Of a DNA stretch of 6,794 nt, positions 1 through 6,600 are shown in pieces (position 1 is the first letter of the stretch; each line of letters opens with the position of its first letter). The stretch comes from Candidatus Nomurabacteria bacterium GW2011_GWF2_43_8. Lineage in GTDB: Bacteria > Patescibacteriota > Minisyncoccia > Phycocordibacterales > UBA9973. Below the pieces are notes generated by a model. It was not told where the DNA came from, searched no databases, and worked only from the letters and a program-made list of their open reading frames with translations. The position numbers and the translations under genes were made by a program. The DNA lies in NCBI GenBank assembly GCA_001000035.1, contig LCGX01000031.1:1-6794 (forward strand). Reading direction: 5' to 3'.

Positions 1-945
1 GGTTTGTCTTGGAGCAATGAAGAAGATTTCGCTAATATCCTGAAACAATATGTCAGTTCTTATAAAGACTTGCCGCTTTATCTTTATGATTTCAAGGATA
101 TTTTGCGAAACGAAACTAGGAGCAAATCAGGCATTCTGCGAGGCCGGGAATTCTATTGGAAAGCCCTTTATTCTTTTTCTAGAGATGAAGCGGAGCATAA
201 TGTTTTCTATGAAAAAATGAAAACAGCTTATCAGAATATTTTCAGGCGAACCGGCATCGGACATATGACTTATTTAACTTTTGCTTCAGGCGGCGCTTTT
301 TCAAAATATTCTCACGAATTTCAAACCATAACTTCTGCTGGCGAAGATACTATATACGTAAGCGAGGACAAAGCCATAGCGGTAAATAGAGAAGTGATGG
401 AGGAAGAAGTGTTGGCAAGTTTAGATTTAGAAAAAGATAAACTAGTGGAACATAGGGCAATCGAAGTGGGAAATATTTTTACCTTGGGCACTAGCAAGCC
501 GGAAGCGTTGGAATTCTATTACGCGGATAAAAGCGGAGAGAAAAAACCTGTTTTTATGGGTTCCTACGGCATTGGCTTGGGCAGGCTCATGGGCACGGTA
601 GTTGAAGTTTTGTCCGACGACAAGGGAATTGTTTGGCCAGAATCAATCGCGCCCCATGTTCTCCATTTGCTCGCGCTGGGAGAAGATGAAGAGGTTCTAG
701 CTGAGGCGGAAAAAATTTACGAAAATCTGTCTGAAGCAGGCGTGGAAGTTCTATTTGATGACCGTGCAGATATATCGGCTGGAGAGAAATTTGCCGGTGC
801 GGACCTGCTGGGCATTCCATACCGCGCGGTAGTCTCCGAGCGCAGCATCAAGGAAAAGGGGATTGAGCTGAAAAAACGTACGGAAGAGAAAGGGAAAATA
901 GTTTCCAAAGATGAGCTGTTAAAAATACTGAAACCTAGCCGCTAG
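1..945 (+). CDS. proS: Prolyl-tRNA synthetase, C-terminal part (5' end outside window)
   Basis: Class II aminoacyl-tRNA synthetase that charges tRNA-Pro with proline in the cytoplasm. The frame is open from base 1, so the TTG at 4 is an internal codon; roughly the first 100 residues, including class II motif 1, lie upstream. Motif 2 is seen around nt 106-180 (LRNETRSKSGILRGREF, then YSF). The LTFASGGAFSKYSHEFQT block follows at about nt 277-330, and motif 3 at nt 559-600 (GSYGIGLGRLMG). The C-terminal anticodon-binding domain begins near nt 649 (APHVLHLLALG) and includes VLFDDR and AGADLLGIP. Motif 2 and motif 3 are only about 140 residues apart, so the roughly 180-residue editing insertion of E. 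coli-type ProRS is missing. The gene ends in TAG, 13 bp before mreB on the same strand, and may be co-transcribed with it. Family assignment is very secure. Confidence 0.96.
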   Translation, partial: GLSWSNEEDFANILKQYVSSYKDLPLYLYDFKDILRNETRSKSGILRGREFYWKALYSFSRDEAEHNVFYEKMKTAYQNIFRRTGIGHMTYLTFASGGAFSKYSHEFQTITSAGEDTIYVSEDKAIAVNREVMEEEVLASLDLEKDKLVEHRAIEVGNIFTLGTSKPEALEFYYADKSGEKKPVFMGSYGIGLGRLMGTVVEVLSDDKGIVWPESIAPHVLHLLALGEDEEVLAEAEKIYENLSEAGVEVLFDDRADISAGEKFAGADLLGIPYRAVVSERSIKEKGIELKKRTEEKGKIVSKDELLKILKPSR

Positions 946-958
946 AACCCAATTCGTT

Positions 959-2005
959 ATGTTCAATAAATTTTACAAATTAATTTCAAATGATATCGGT
1001 ATTGACCTCGGCACTTCCAATACCTTGGTTTATTTGAAAGGCCATGGCATAGTGATAAATGAACCTTCGGTTGTGGCTGTCAACATCAAGACCAATCAGA
1101 TTCTAGCGGTAGGCATGCAAGCTAAGGAGATGCTCGGGCGCACTCCAGGGCACATCAAAGCTGTCCGTCCGCTGGTGGACGGCGTGATTTCCGATTTTGA
1201 AGTTACCGAAGAGATGCTTTCTTATCTCATAAATAAAGCGGACAAAATGTCGCCGAAATTGGCCCGTCCTCGAGTATTAATCGGTGTGCCTACTGGCACG
1301 ACCAATGTTGAAACCCGGGCAGTGTATGACGCCGGCCGGAGCGCCGGCGCGAGGGAAGTTCTTTTGGTAGAGGAGCCGATGGCAGCTGCCATCGGCATCC
1401 GGCTTCCGATCAAAGACCCTGTCGGTTCCATGATTATTGATATTGGCGGAGGCACGACCGATATCGCAGTGATTTCTTTAGGTGGTATAGTTAAGTCAAA
1501 AAATTTAAAAATAGCCGGCGACCGGTTGAATAACGACATTATCACTTATATGCGCGATGAATTTAAAATACTCATCGGGGAAAGGACGGCGGAGATGGTG
1601 AAAATCGCTATTGGGTCCGTCATTCAAGGGGAATATATGGAAACGGAAGTCCACGGGCGCGATCTTTTGACAGGACTGCCGCGAGAGGTGGTAGTGACGG
1701 ATTCGGACGTCCGCGAAGCCCTAGCTTTGTCGGTCAAAGGGCTGGTGGAAGGAGTGAAAGACATGCTCGAGACGACCCCGCCCGAGATTTTATCCGATAT
1801 AATGCACCGGGGGATTACCCTCTCCGGCGGCGGGGCGCTTCTGCCCGGACTAGACCAGCTGCTAGGGCGGGTTCTTAAGATTCCGGTTTACGTGGTGGAA
1901 GATCCTCTTTCGGCCGTAGCCCGCGGGACAGGAGTGATTCTGGATGATATCCCGTCTTACAAGGAAATTCTGATAGGCAATCAAGATGAGTTACCTCCTA
2001 GATAA
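959..2005 (+). CDS. mreB: Rod-shape-determining actin homologue MreB
   Basis: Bacterial actin that forms membrane-bound filaments and directs lateral peptidoglycan synthesis. At 348 residues it is full length for the family (about 335-350). Visible motifs are the phosphate-1 loop DIGIDLGTSNT (residues 12-21), the VEEPMAAAIG segment (137-146), the phosphate-2 loop IIDIGGGTTDIAV (159-171) and the adenosine-site loop TLSGGGALLPG (287-297). The N-terminus MFNKFYKLISN resembles the short amphipathic membrane-binding helix of E. coli MreB. ATG 959 is chosen because it puts the first phosphate loop at the usual distance from the N-terminus. No Shine-Dalgarno-like sequence occurs in the 13-bp gap after proS or in the end of proS, so initiation may depend on coupling with proS. 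The 3' end overlaps mreC by 20 bp. Confidence 0.98.
   Translation: MFNKFYKLISNDIGIDLGTSNTLVYLKGHGIVINEPSVVAVNIKTNQILAVGMQAKEMLGRTPGHIKAVRPLVDGVISDFEVTEEMLSYLINKADKMSPKLARPRVLIGVPTGTTNVETRAVYDAGRSAGAREVLLVEEPMAAAIGIRLPIKDPVGSMIIDIGGGTTDIAVISLGGIVKSKNLKIAGDRLNNDIITYMRDEFKILIGERTAEMVKIAIGSVIQGEYMETEVHGRDLLTGLPREVVVTDSDVREALALSVKGLVEGVKDMLETTPPEILSDIMHRGITLSGGGALLPGLDQLLGRVLKIPVYVVEDPLSAVARGTGVILDDIPSYKEILIGNQDELPPR
1972..1977 (+). promoter_or_regulatory. Weak ribosome binding site for mreC
   Basis: GATAGG lies 8 nt before the mreC ATG, inside the mreB coding sequence. It is only a partial match to the Shine-Dalgarno consensus, but it is the best candidate before any start in this window and supports ATG 1986. 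Coupling to mreB translation through the 20-bp overlap is probably at least as important. Confidence 0.35.
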
Positions 2006-2816
2006 AAAAATAAGAGAAAAAAAGTTTTTTAAAATCACGTTTGGTGTTATTGTTCTCTTCGTTTTAATTTATTTCCGCGCGGGTATTTGGGGCGGGCTTT
2101 CTTACGCGAGTCACGGAATTTTCCGCCCCGTTTTGGTTTTAGGGAACGGTCTGGGTGAAAAAATGAGCAACCTGAGCGCGTATTTTGCGTCAAAGAATTC
2201 TTTGCAAGAAGAAAACGAAAATCTTAAATCTCAAATACTGGAAAACCAGGCCGACCGGGCTAATTATGATTCAGTGGTTGCAGAGAATGAAGATCTGAAG
2301 GAAATTTTAGGACGCCTGCCTGCGCAGGCAGGGAAAAGCGAAAATGTCCCTTTGATTTTGTCAGCCATTTTGTCCAAACCGAACCGGAGCCCTTACGATA
2401 CCATAATAATTGACGCGGGAGAAACGCAGGGAATAAAGGTAGGGGATATAGCTTTTGCTTTTGGCAATGTGCCGATCGGGCGTATCGCGGAGGTTTACGC
2501 CAGTTCCTCTAAAGTGATTTTGTTTTCCAGCTCGGGCGAAAAAACCCAGACAATAATGTCCGGCCGGCCTGCCCGCGCAGGCGGGGATGTTTTTTTGGAA
2601 ATTGTCGGGCGCGGCGGGGGAAATTTTGAAATGATTCTGCCCCGGGATTTTATCTTGCAAAAAGGGGAACAGGTTATAATGCCGGGGCTCTATCCTTACA
2701 TCCTAGCTGTTGTCGAAACGATAATTTCCGATCCGCGCAACCCTGTCACCAAGGTTTTGCTCAGTAGCCCAGTGAACATACAGGAGCTGAAATTTGTAGA
2801 AGTGGAAAAAATATAA
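1986..2816 (+). CDS. mreC: Rod-shape-determining protein MreC
   Basis: Bitopic membrane protein that links MreB filaments to the periplasmic or cell-envelope elongation machinery (PBP2/RodA). The 276 residues comprise a short basic cytoplasmic tail (1-13), one transmembrane segment (about 14-31), a coiled coil (about 68-108, rich in E, N, L and K) and the paired beta-barrel core (about 120-275). The core includes the family-typical stretches SPYDTIIIDAG (135-145), VGRGGGNFEMILPRD (207-221), the SDPRNP turn (248-253) and SPVNIQELKFVEVEK (261-275). ATG 1986 lies inside mreB and is the only sensible start, since the next Met (60) would remove the membrane anchor. Two 18-bp palindromic elements sit in frame, giving LPAQAG (111-116) and RPARAGG (194-200). 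No mreD, PBP2 or rodA gene follows; a convergent toxin-antitoxin pair begins 6 bp downstream. Confidence 0.95.
   Translation: MSYLLDKKIREKKFFKITFGVIVLFVLIYFRAGIWGGLSYASHGIFRPVLVLGNGLGEKMSNLSAYFASKNSLQEENENLKSQILENQADRANYDSVVAENEDLKEILGRLPAQAGKSENVPLILSAILSKPNRSPYDTIIIDAGETQGIKVGDIAFAFGNVPIGRIAEVYASSSKVILFSSSGEKTQTIMSGRPARAGGDVFLEIVGRGGGNFEMILPRDFILQKGEQVIMPGLYPYILAVVETIISDPRNPVTKVLLSSPVNIQELKFVEVEKI
2315..2332. repeat. 18-bp perfect palindrome inside mreC
   Basis: CCTGCCTGCGCAGGCAGG is identical to its own reverse complement. It falls in frame in mreC and contributes most of LPAQAG, at the junction between the coiled coil and the beta core, a place where MreC proteins vary in length. A second copy with 16 of 18 identical bases lies at 2568-2585. 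I infer an interspersed palindromic element inserted into the gene; the palindrome itself is directly visible. Confidence 0.8.
2568..2585. repeat. Second, degenerate copy of the palindromic element in mreC
   Basis: CCTGCCCGCGCAGGCGGG differs from the perfect palindrome at 2315-2332 at only two positions (7 and 16). As a hairpin it would contain one G-U wobble and one C-A mismatch. It is read in a different codon phase from the first copy but still gives a P-A-x-A-G peptide (PARAG). It sits in a surface-loop position of the MreC core, just before the conserved VGRGGGN stretch. Confidence 0.65.
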
Positions 2817-2822
2817 TTTATT

Positions 2823-3149
2823 TTATTTAGAAATTTTTTGTAATTCTTCTTTGAGCGACGGCAAGTCAAGAGCAATCGTATTCCAAACAACATCCAAATT
2901 GATATCAAAATAATTATGAATGGCTTTGTCTCTAAATCCGGCTATTTCTTTCCACGGCAAATTTATTTTTTCCTTCAAATCATCAGAAATTTTCTTTGAT
3001 ATTTCTCCAATTAAAGTCAGTTGCATAATAACACCGCTCTGAACTAGAGAATTTATTAAAAAATTTTCCTTATCAATTTCACTCACGAACAACTCAATTT
3101 TTTTAATTGACTCAAGAATTTGATCTATATATACTTTATTATTCTTCAT
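2823..3149 (-). CDS. hepT: HEPN-domain RNase toxin, HepT family (DUF86)
   Basis: Small all-helical protein of 108 residues, a normal length for HepT. It carries the HEPN RNase motif R-x4-H-x-Y as RDKAIHNY (R73, H78, Y80), preceded by LPWKEIAGF, the typical lead-in of this family. In studied HepT-MntA pairs the HEPN protein is an RNase toxin, and the Tyr of this motif is AMPylated by the MNT partner, which neutralises it; this role is inferred by homology. The ATG overlaps the last 11 bp of mntA in another frame and has no Shine-Dalgarno sequence, so translation is probably coupled to mntA. Base composition is markedly AT-rich (about 30% GC over 2881-2940, counted by hand) compared with mreB, which fits acquisition by transfer. 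The gene converges on mreC with a 6-bp gap and no recognisable terminator. Confidence 0.9.
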   Translation of the reverse strand: MKNNKVYIDQILESIKKIELFVSEIDKENFLINSLVQSGVIMQLTLIGEISKKISDDLKEKINLPWKEIAGFRDKAIHNYFDINLDVVWNTIALDLPSLKEELQKISK

Positions 3150-3426
3150 AAATTGTTTTTAAATCAGATAAAATGTATGGTTCCATAAATTTATTTATGC
3201 CACCTTCGGTCAATAAATCAACTTTTCGGCCAAGCGCTTTTTCCATATCATCCACGAGTCCCACAAACCCGACTAATCCAGTGGGTTTTCCAAGTTTCAC
3301 AAGCAAGTCAACATCGCTTTCCGGGCGATCTTCGCCCCTAGATACAGATCCAAAGACTGCAGCCTTTTTAATCCCATATTGGCGGAATATGGGTAATAAT
3401 TTGTTTTGTAAATCTTTTATGCTCAT
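3139..3426 (-). CDS. mntA: Minimal nucleotidyltransferase antitoxin, MntA family
   Basis: A 95-residue minimal nucleotidyltransferase and probable antitoxin of the downstream hepT. The pol-beta-type active-site signature GS-x10-D-x-D is complete: G26-S27 in VFGSVSRGED, then D38 and D40 in SDVDLLV, with a third acidic residue at D70 in KVDLL. In characterised pairs such enzymes transfer AMP from ATP to the HEPN toxin; that activity is inferred here. The frame stays open upstream to an ATG at 3525, but the start at 3426 is preferred. It gives the normal family N-terminus (MSIKDLQNKL), and an extended -10 box lies 6 nt upstream, whereas the 33 extra residues of the longer version look unrelated to the family and would span both promoters. 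The antitoxin-first order and the 11-bp overlap with hepT are typical of such modules. Confidence 0.9.
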   Translation of the reverse strand: MSIKDLQNKLLPIFRQYGIKKAAVFGSVSRGEDRPESDVDLLVKLGKPTGLVGFVGLVDDMEKALGRKVDLLTEGGINKFMEPYILSDLKTIYEE

Positions 3427-3432
3427 GAGCGG

Positions 3433-3441
3433 ATTATAGCA
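3433..3441 (-). promoter_or_regulatory. Extended -10 promoter of mntA-hepT (leaderless)
   Basis: On the minus strand the sequence reads TGC-TATAAT, a perfect -10 hexamer (3438 to 3433) with the TGn extension. No good -35 box is seen at the usual spacing, which extended -10 promoters tolerate. The predicted transcription start is at about 3426, the A of the mntA ATG, so the mRNA would have no 5' leader. This agrees with the absence of a Shine-Dalgarno sequence. Confidence 0.7.
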
Positions 3442-3443
3442 TA

Positions 3444-3470
3444 CAAAAACTCTAAATACATAAGTTTTTG
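3444..3470. promoter_or_regulatory. Inverted repeat, possible operator
   Basis: Perfect 8-bp arms, CAAAAACT (3444-3451) and AGTTTTTG (3463-3470), are separated by 11 bp. The centre is at about -31 relative to the predicted mntA transcription start, so it covers the -35 region of that promoter. A dimeric repressor, possibly the toxin-antitoxin complex itself, could bind here. The repeat is visible; the operator role is a guess. Confidence 0.4.
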
Positions 3471-3472
3471 AG

Positions 3473-3481
3473 TTATCCACA
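3473..3481 (+). promoter_or_regulatory. DnaA-box-like 9-mer
   Basis: TTATCCACA is an exact match to the classical high-affinity DnaA box. It stands alone between the two divergent promoters, with no neighbouring boxes or origin genes, so it is not evidence for an origin. It could link either transcript to DnaA or could be chance in AT-rich DNA. Confidence 0.35.
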
Positions 3482-3496
3482 TATTTTTTACTAATC

Positions 3497-3526
3497 TTGG
3501 TTGCGGGGGGGGTAATTTGGTACAAT
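3497..3526 (+). promoter_or_regulatory. Promoter of the surface fibre gene, with poly-G spacer
   Basis: The -10 box TACAAT (3521-3526, 5 of 6 matches) has a TGG extension (3518-3520). A weak -35 box TTGGTT (3497-3502) lies at an 18-bp spacing that contains eight consecutive G. The predicted transcription start is at about 3533, two bases before the ATG at 3535, so the transcript would be effectively leaderless. No Shine-Dalgarno sequence precedes the ATG. The strong extended -10 makes the call credible; the -35 assignment is tentative. Confidence 0.65.
3505..3512 (+). repeat. G8 homopolymer tract in promoter spacer
   Basis: Eight consecutive G in an otherwise AT-rich intergenic region, placed between the putative -35 and -10 boxes of the fibre gene. 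Tracts like this change length by slipped-strand mispairing. Losing one G would bring the spacer from 18 to the optimal 17 bp. Confidence 0.8.
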
Positions 3527-3534
3527 TAATCTAT

Positions 3535-3618
3535 ATGCCGAGTAAATTTCTTCTTAAAAAAATTTTAATTTCATCATTTTTTATATCTGTTTTTATTGTT
3601 CCCGCTTCCGCTTTCGCC
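3535..3618 (+). other. Sec signal peptide of the fibre protein
   Basis: Residues 1-28: a basic n-region (K4, K8, K9), a hydrophobic core (about 10-22), then VPASAFA with a signal peptidase I site most likely after A28 (A-F-A), or alternatively after A26 (A-S-A). No lipobox cysteine is present. Confidence 0.85.
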
Positions 3619-6600
3619 TTCAATCCGCTCTCTTCGATTTCTTCCTGGTACGACAGCTACAAGAATTACCTGACCGAATCGATGGACAGCGTATCCAATG
3701 CCGTCGTGGATTATTTCGGCGAACGTATTTACAATTACATGTTTTCCTCTGAAATTACCTCCATCCCTTCGCCGGTAATCAGAAATACCGTTGCCGCCGT
3801 GGCCGGAGCTAATATGCAAGTTTCAGATGATTCTCCGGCTGTCGCCGTCAACACCGCCTCTCCACAAGTTCTCTACATCCAAGGTCCAGTCGGCCCCCAA
3901 GGACCGCAAGGACCTCAAGGCATTCCCGGTAGGAGCGGTAGCGGGGGCGGAGGAAGCAATATTGATCTTTCCAGTTTTGTCACTTTAAGTTTATTTGATA
4001 GTCAGGTTGACGCGTTGCTTACGTCCGTGGAAAGCGGAGTGAACAACATTTCTAATTCTTTCGGCGATAAGGTAAGTACCGCCCTCTTGATAGTTTCCGG
4101 CAATGGCTCAATCGGCGGCGACCTGACCGTCACCGGCACGATTACCGGCAATGTCGCCGGAGTCATCAACCCTTCCTTTACCTCGGGTTCGGTTCCTTTT
4201 CAGGGAGCGAGTGGATTGGATGAAGATAATGCGAGTTTCAATTTTAACAACACGACGAATACACTAACGGTGGCGAATCTGACGGCCACTGCATATACCA
4301 ACAACTTAAGCGCTTTTTCCGCCACCACTTCCGCTCAATTAGCCGGAGTGATTTCCAATGAAACCGGCAGCGGAGCTTTGGTTTTTGGCACGAGCCCGGT
4401 ATTTACCACTCCTGATTTGGGAGTAGCTACGGCTACATCTCTGGCTATCGGCGGGGGATTCGGTTCGACCGGCGTTACAATTTCCGATGCGGGGGCGATT
4501 AGTGCAGATGGAACCGTGACCATCAATGCTCCCTTAGCTACCGACCCCGCCATTATTTTTAAAAATGCGGGGATAGAGACGGCGCGGTTACGAACGGGAA
4601 ACGATAATATTATTCTCGGTAAGAATATAGCTACTAATCAATACATAAGTGATAGCATAGCCCTGGGAGAGTACGCTTTGTATTATAGCGAAGGGAGCAC
4701 TAATGTTGCTATTGGTATTTCAGCAGGAATGAACACACATGGTGTAGAGAATGTATATATAGGTTATAGCGCGGGGAATGGTATATCTAGTACCGGTAAC
4801 TTCGACAACAACAATGTCGCGATTGGTATGTTGACGGGGTATAGAATCAATGATGGGTATGATAATGTTTTTATAGGTCATGAAGCTGGTTACGGTAGTG
4901 CTGCGGGAATTAGTGGATACAATAATATTGGATTTGGTTATCAGCCACTTCAAAGAATAACAACTGGGCATGACAATGTCGCAGTCGGCACCCAAGCTGG
5001 ATTTATAACTACTACCGGTTCTACTAATATTCTTATTGGTACTTATGTTGATGCCACTTCGGCCACGGCTAGCAATGAATTGAATATTGGCGGCACTATT
5101 TACGGAAATCTCTCCACTGATTCCATCCGTATCGGCGCAGCGACTCCGACCGCTCGTTTGCATCTTCCCGCTGGCACGATTACGGCAAGTACGGCTCCGC
5201 TCAAATTCACTTCTGGCCCTCTTTTGACAACTGCTGAAGCTGGCGCAGTGGAATTCTTGACCGATGCTTTTTACGGAACAATCACGACCGGCGCCGCGCG
5301 GAAAACTTTTGCATTTCTGGAGAGCCCGAGTTTTACGACGCAGATAACTACGCCACTGGCGGTGATTGATGCTGCTTCGCCGAAAATAACTTTCAAAAAT
5401 GGTGTGACTGAATATTTCTCACTTTGGAGTCCGGGGAACGATAGTATCTTTTTGGGAAATAACGCTGGAGATGCAACATCCGGAAATTACAACATAGCTA
5501 TTGGTACAGATAGCGGAGAGGGTTTTACTTCTGCGGCGAATTATAATGTATTTCTTGGACATGATGCCGGAAGTGGTTATGGTTCCAGTACTAGTGGAGA
5601 TGCGAATGTAGCAGTAGGTAATATTGCTTTGGAAAAAATAACAACTGGCGGATGGAACACTGCTCTTGGTTATGGAGCCGGTCAGTTTGTTACTACTGGA
5701 TCTGGAAATACATTTATCGGAGAAGAAGCTGCTAATTATGGTGTCACTATTACCGGAGATTACAATACGGCAGTCGGGAGCACAGCCCTTTATGAAATAG
5801 ATTCCGGCGGTCGTAATGTGGGTATCGGATCCTATGCCGGAAAAGATATTTCTTCCGGTTTAAGAAATATAGCGATTGGATACAATTCAGGAATAGGTCT
5901 TACTACTGGTTCAGATAATATTATGATTGGCTACAACACGCCGCCGCCGAGTGCTACTGGAAGTTCTCAGTTAAATATCGGCAACACTATCTACGGCGAT
6001 TTAACCACTGACAAAATCGGTATCGGGACAACTGCCCCCACCTACATGCTTTCTCTCGTAGGAACCGCCGCGCAAACCATCTGGATGGAAAGAAACACGA
6101 CAGCCGCTACCGCCGGACAAGGTTTAACCTTGTCTTCCGGCGGAGCGATAGCTGGCACAGCGGATCTGGCTGGAGGAGATTTGACTCTGAAATCCGGAAT
6201 ATCCACCGGTTCCGGTTCTTCCGCTATGCATTTTTATACAACTACAGCTGGAGTGAGCGCGACAACTGACCGGACTCCGACCGAAAAGATGACGATACTA
6301 GGTTCTGGTTTTGTTGGTGTTGGCAATGTATCTCCCGGCACGCTTCTGACCGTCGGAACGGATACAACCAACACCGGCAACATCACGGTTTACGGAACTG
6401 GCACAACCTGTGTTATCGGTGACGGAGTCGGAGCGACCAACTGCACCTCCGACATCCGTTTGAAGGACAATATTGAAACCCTGGAGAGCGAACTGACAAA
6501 CATCATGGCGCTTCGTCCCGTCACCTTCAGCTGGAAAGACAAAAACAAAGACCAGACGACCAACACCGGTTTCATTGCCCAAGAAGTACAATCCATCTAT

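Noticed and set aside
1991..2001. An anti-Shine-Dalgarno-like stretch (TTACCTCCTAG) just after the mreC start
   Set aside because: It encodes the conserved-frame ends of mreB and mreC; with no strong SD nearby to pair with, a regulatory role is not supported.
2004..2030. A7, A7 and T6 runs near the mreC start as a possible frameshift or phase-variation site
   Set aside because: Short A/T runs are common in this AT-rich stretch and encode an ordinary Lys/Phe-rich pre-membrane segment; the frame is intact.
3173..3439. An 88-codon plus-strand frame opposite mntA
   Set aside because: mntA has intact catalytic motifs on the other strand; this frame is Ser/Pro/Thr-rich shadow sequence.
3473..3481. 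Replication origin at the DnaA box
   Set aside because: A single box with no cluster, no unwinding element and no dnaA or dnaN gene nearby does not support an origin.
3427..3525. An N-terminal extension of mntA to an upstream ATG at 3525
   Set aside because: It would add 33 non-family residues and span both promoters; ATG 3426 has a -10 box 6 nt upstream and gives the normal protein length.
4720..5163. A 147-codon minus-strand frame opposite the first head array
   Set aside because: It is antisense to the repetitive fibre gene, has no family resemblance and no promoter, and is explained by the repeat composition.
6298..6596. Two overlapping minus-strand frames of 97 and 68 codons opposite the S74 region
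   Set aside because: Both are antisense to the highly recognisable S74 domain; the peptides look like complement shadows.
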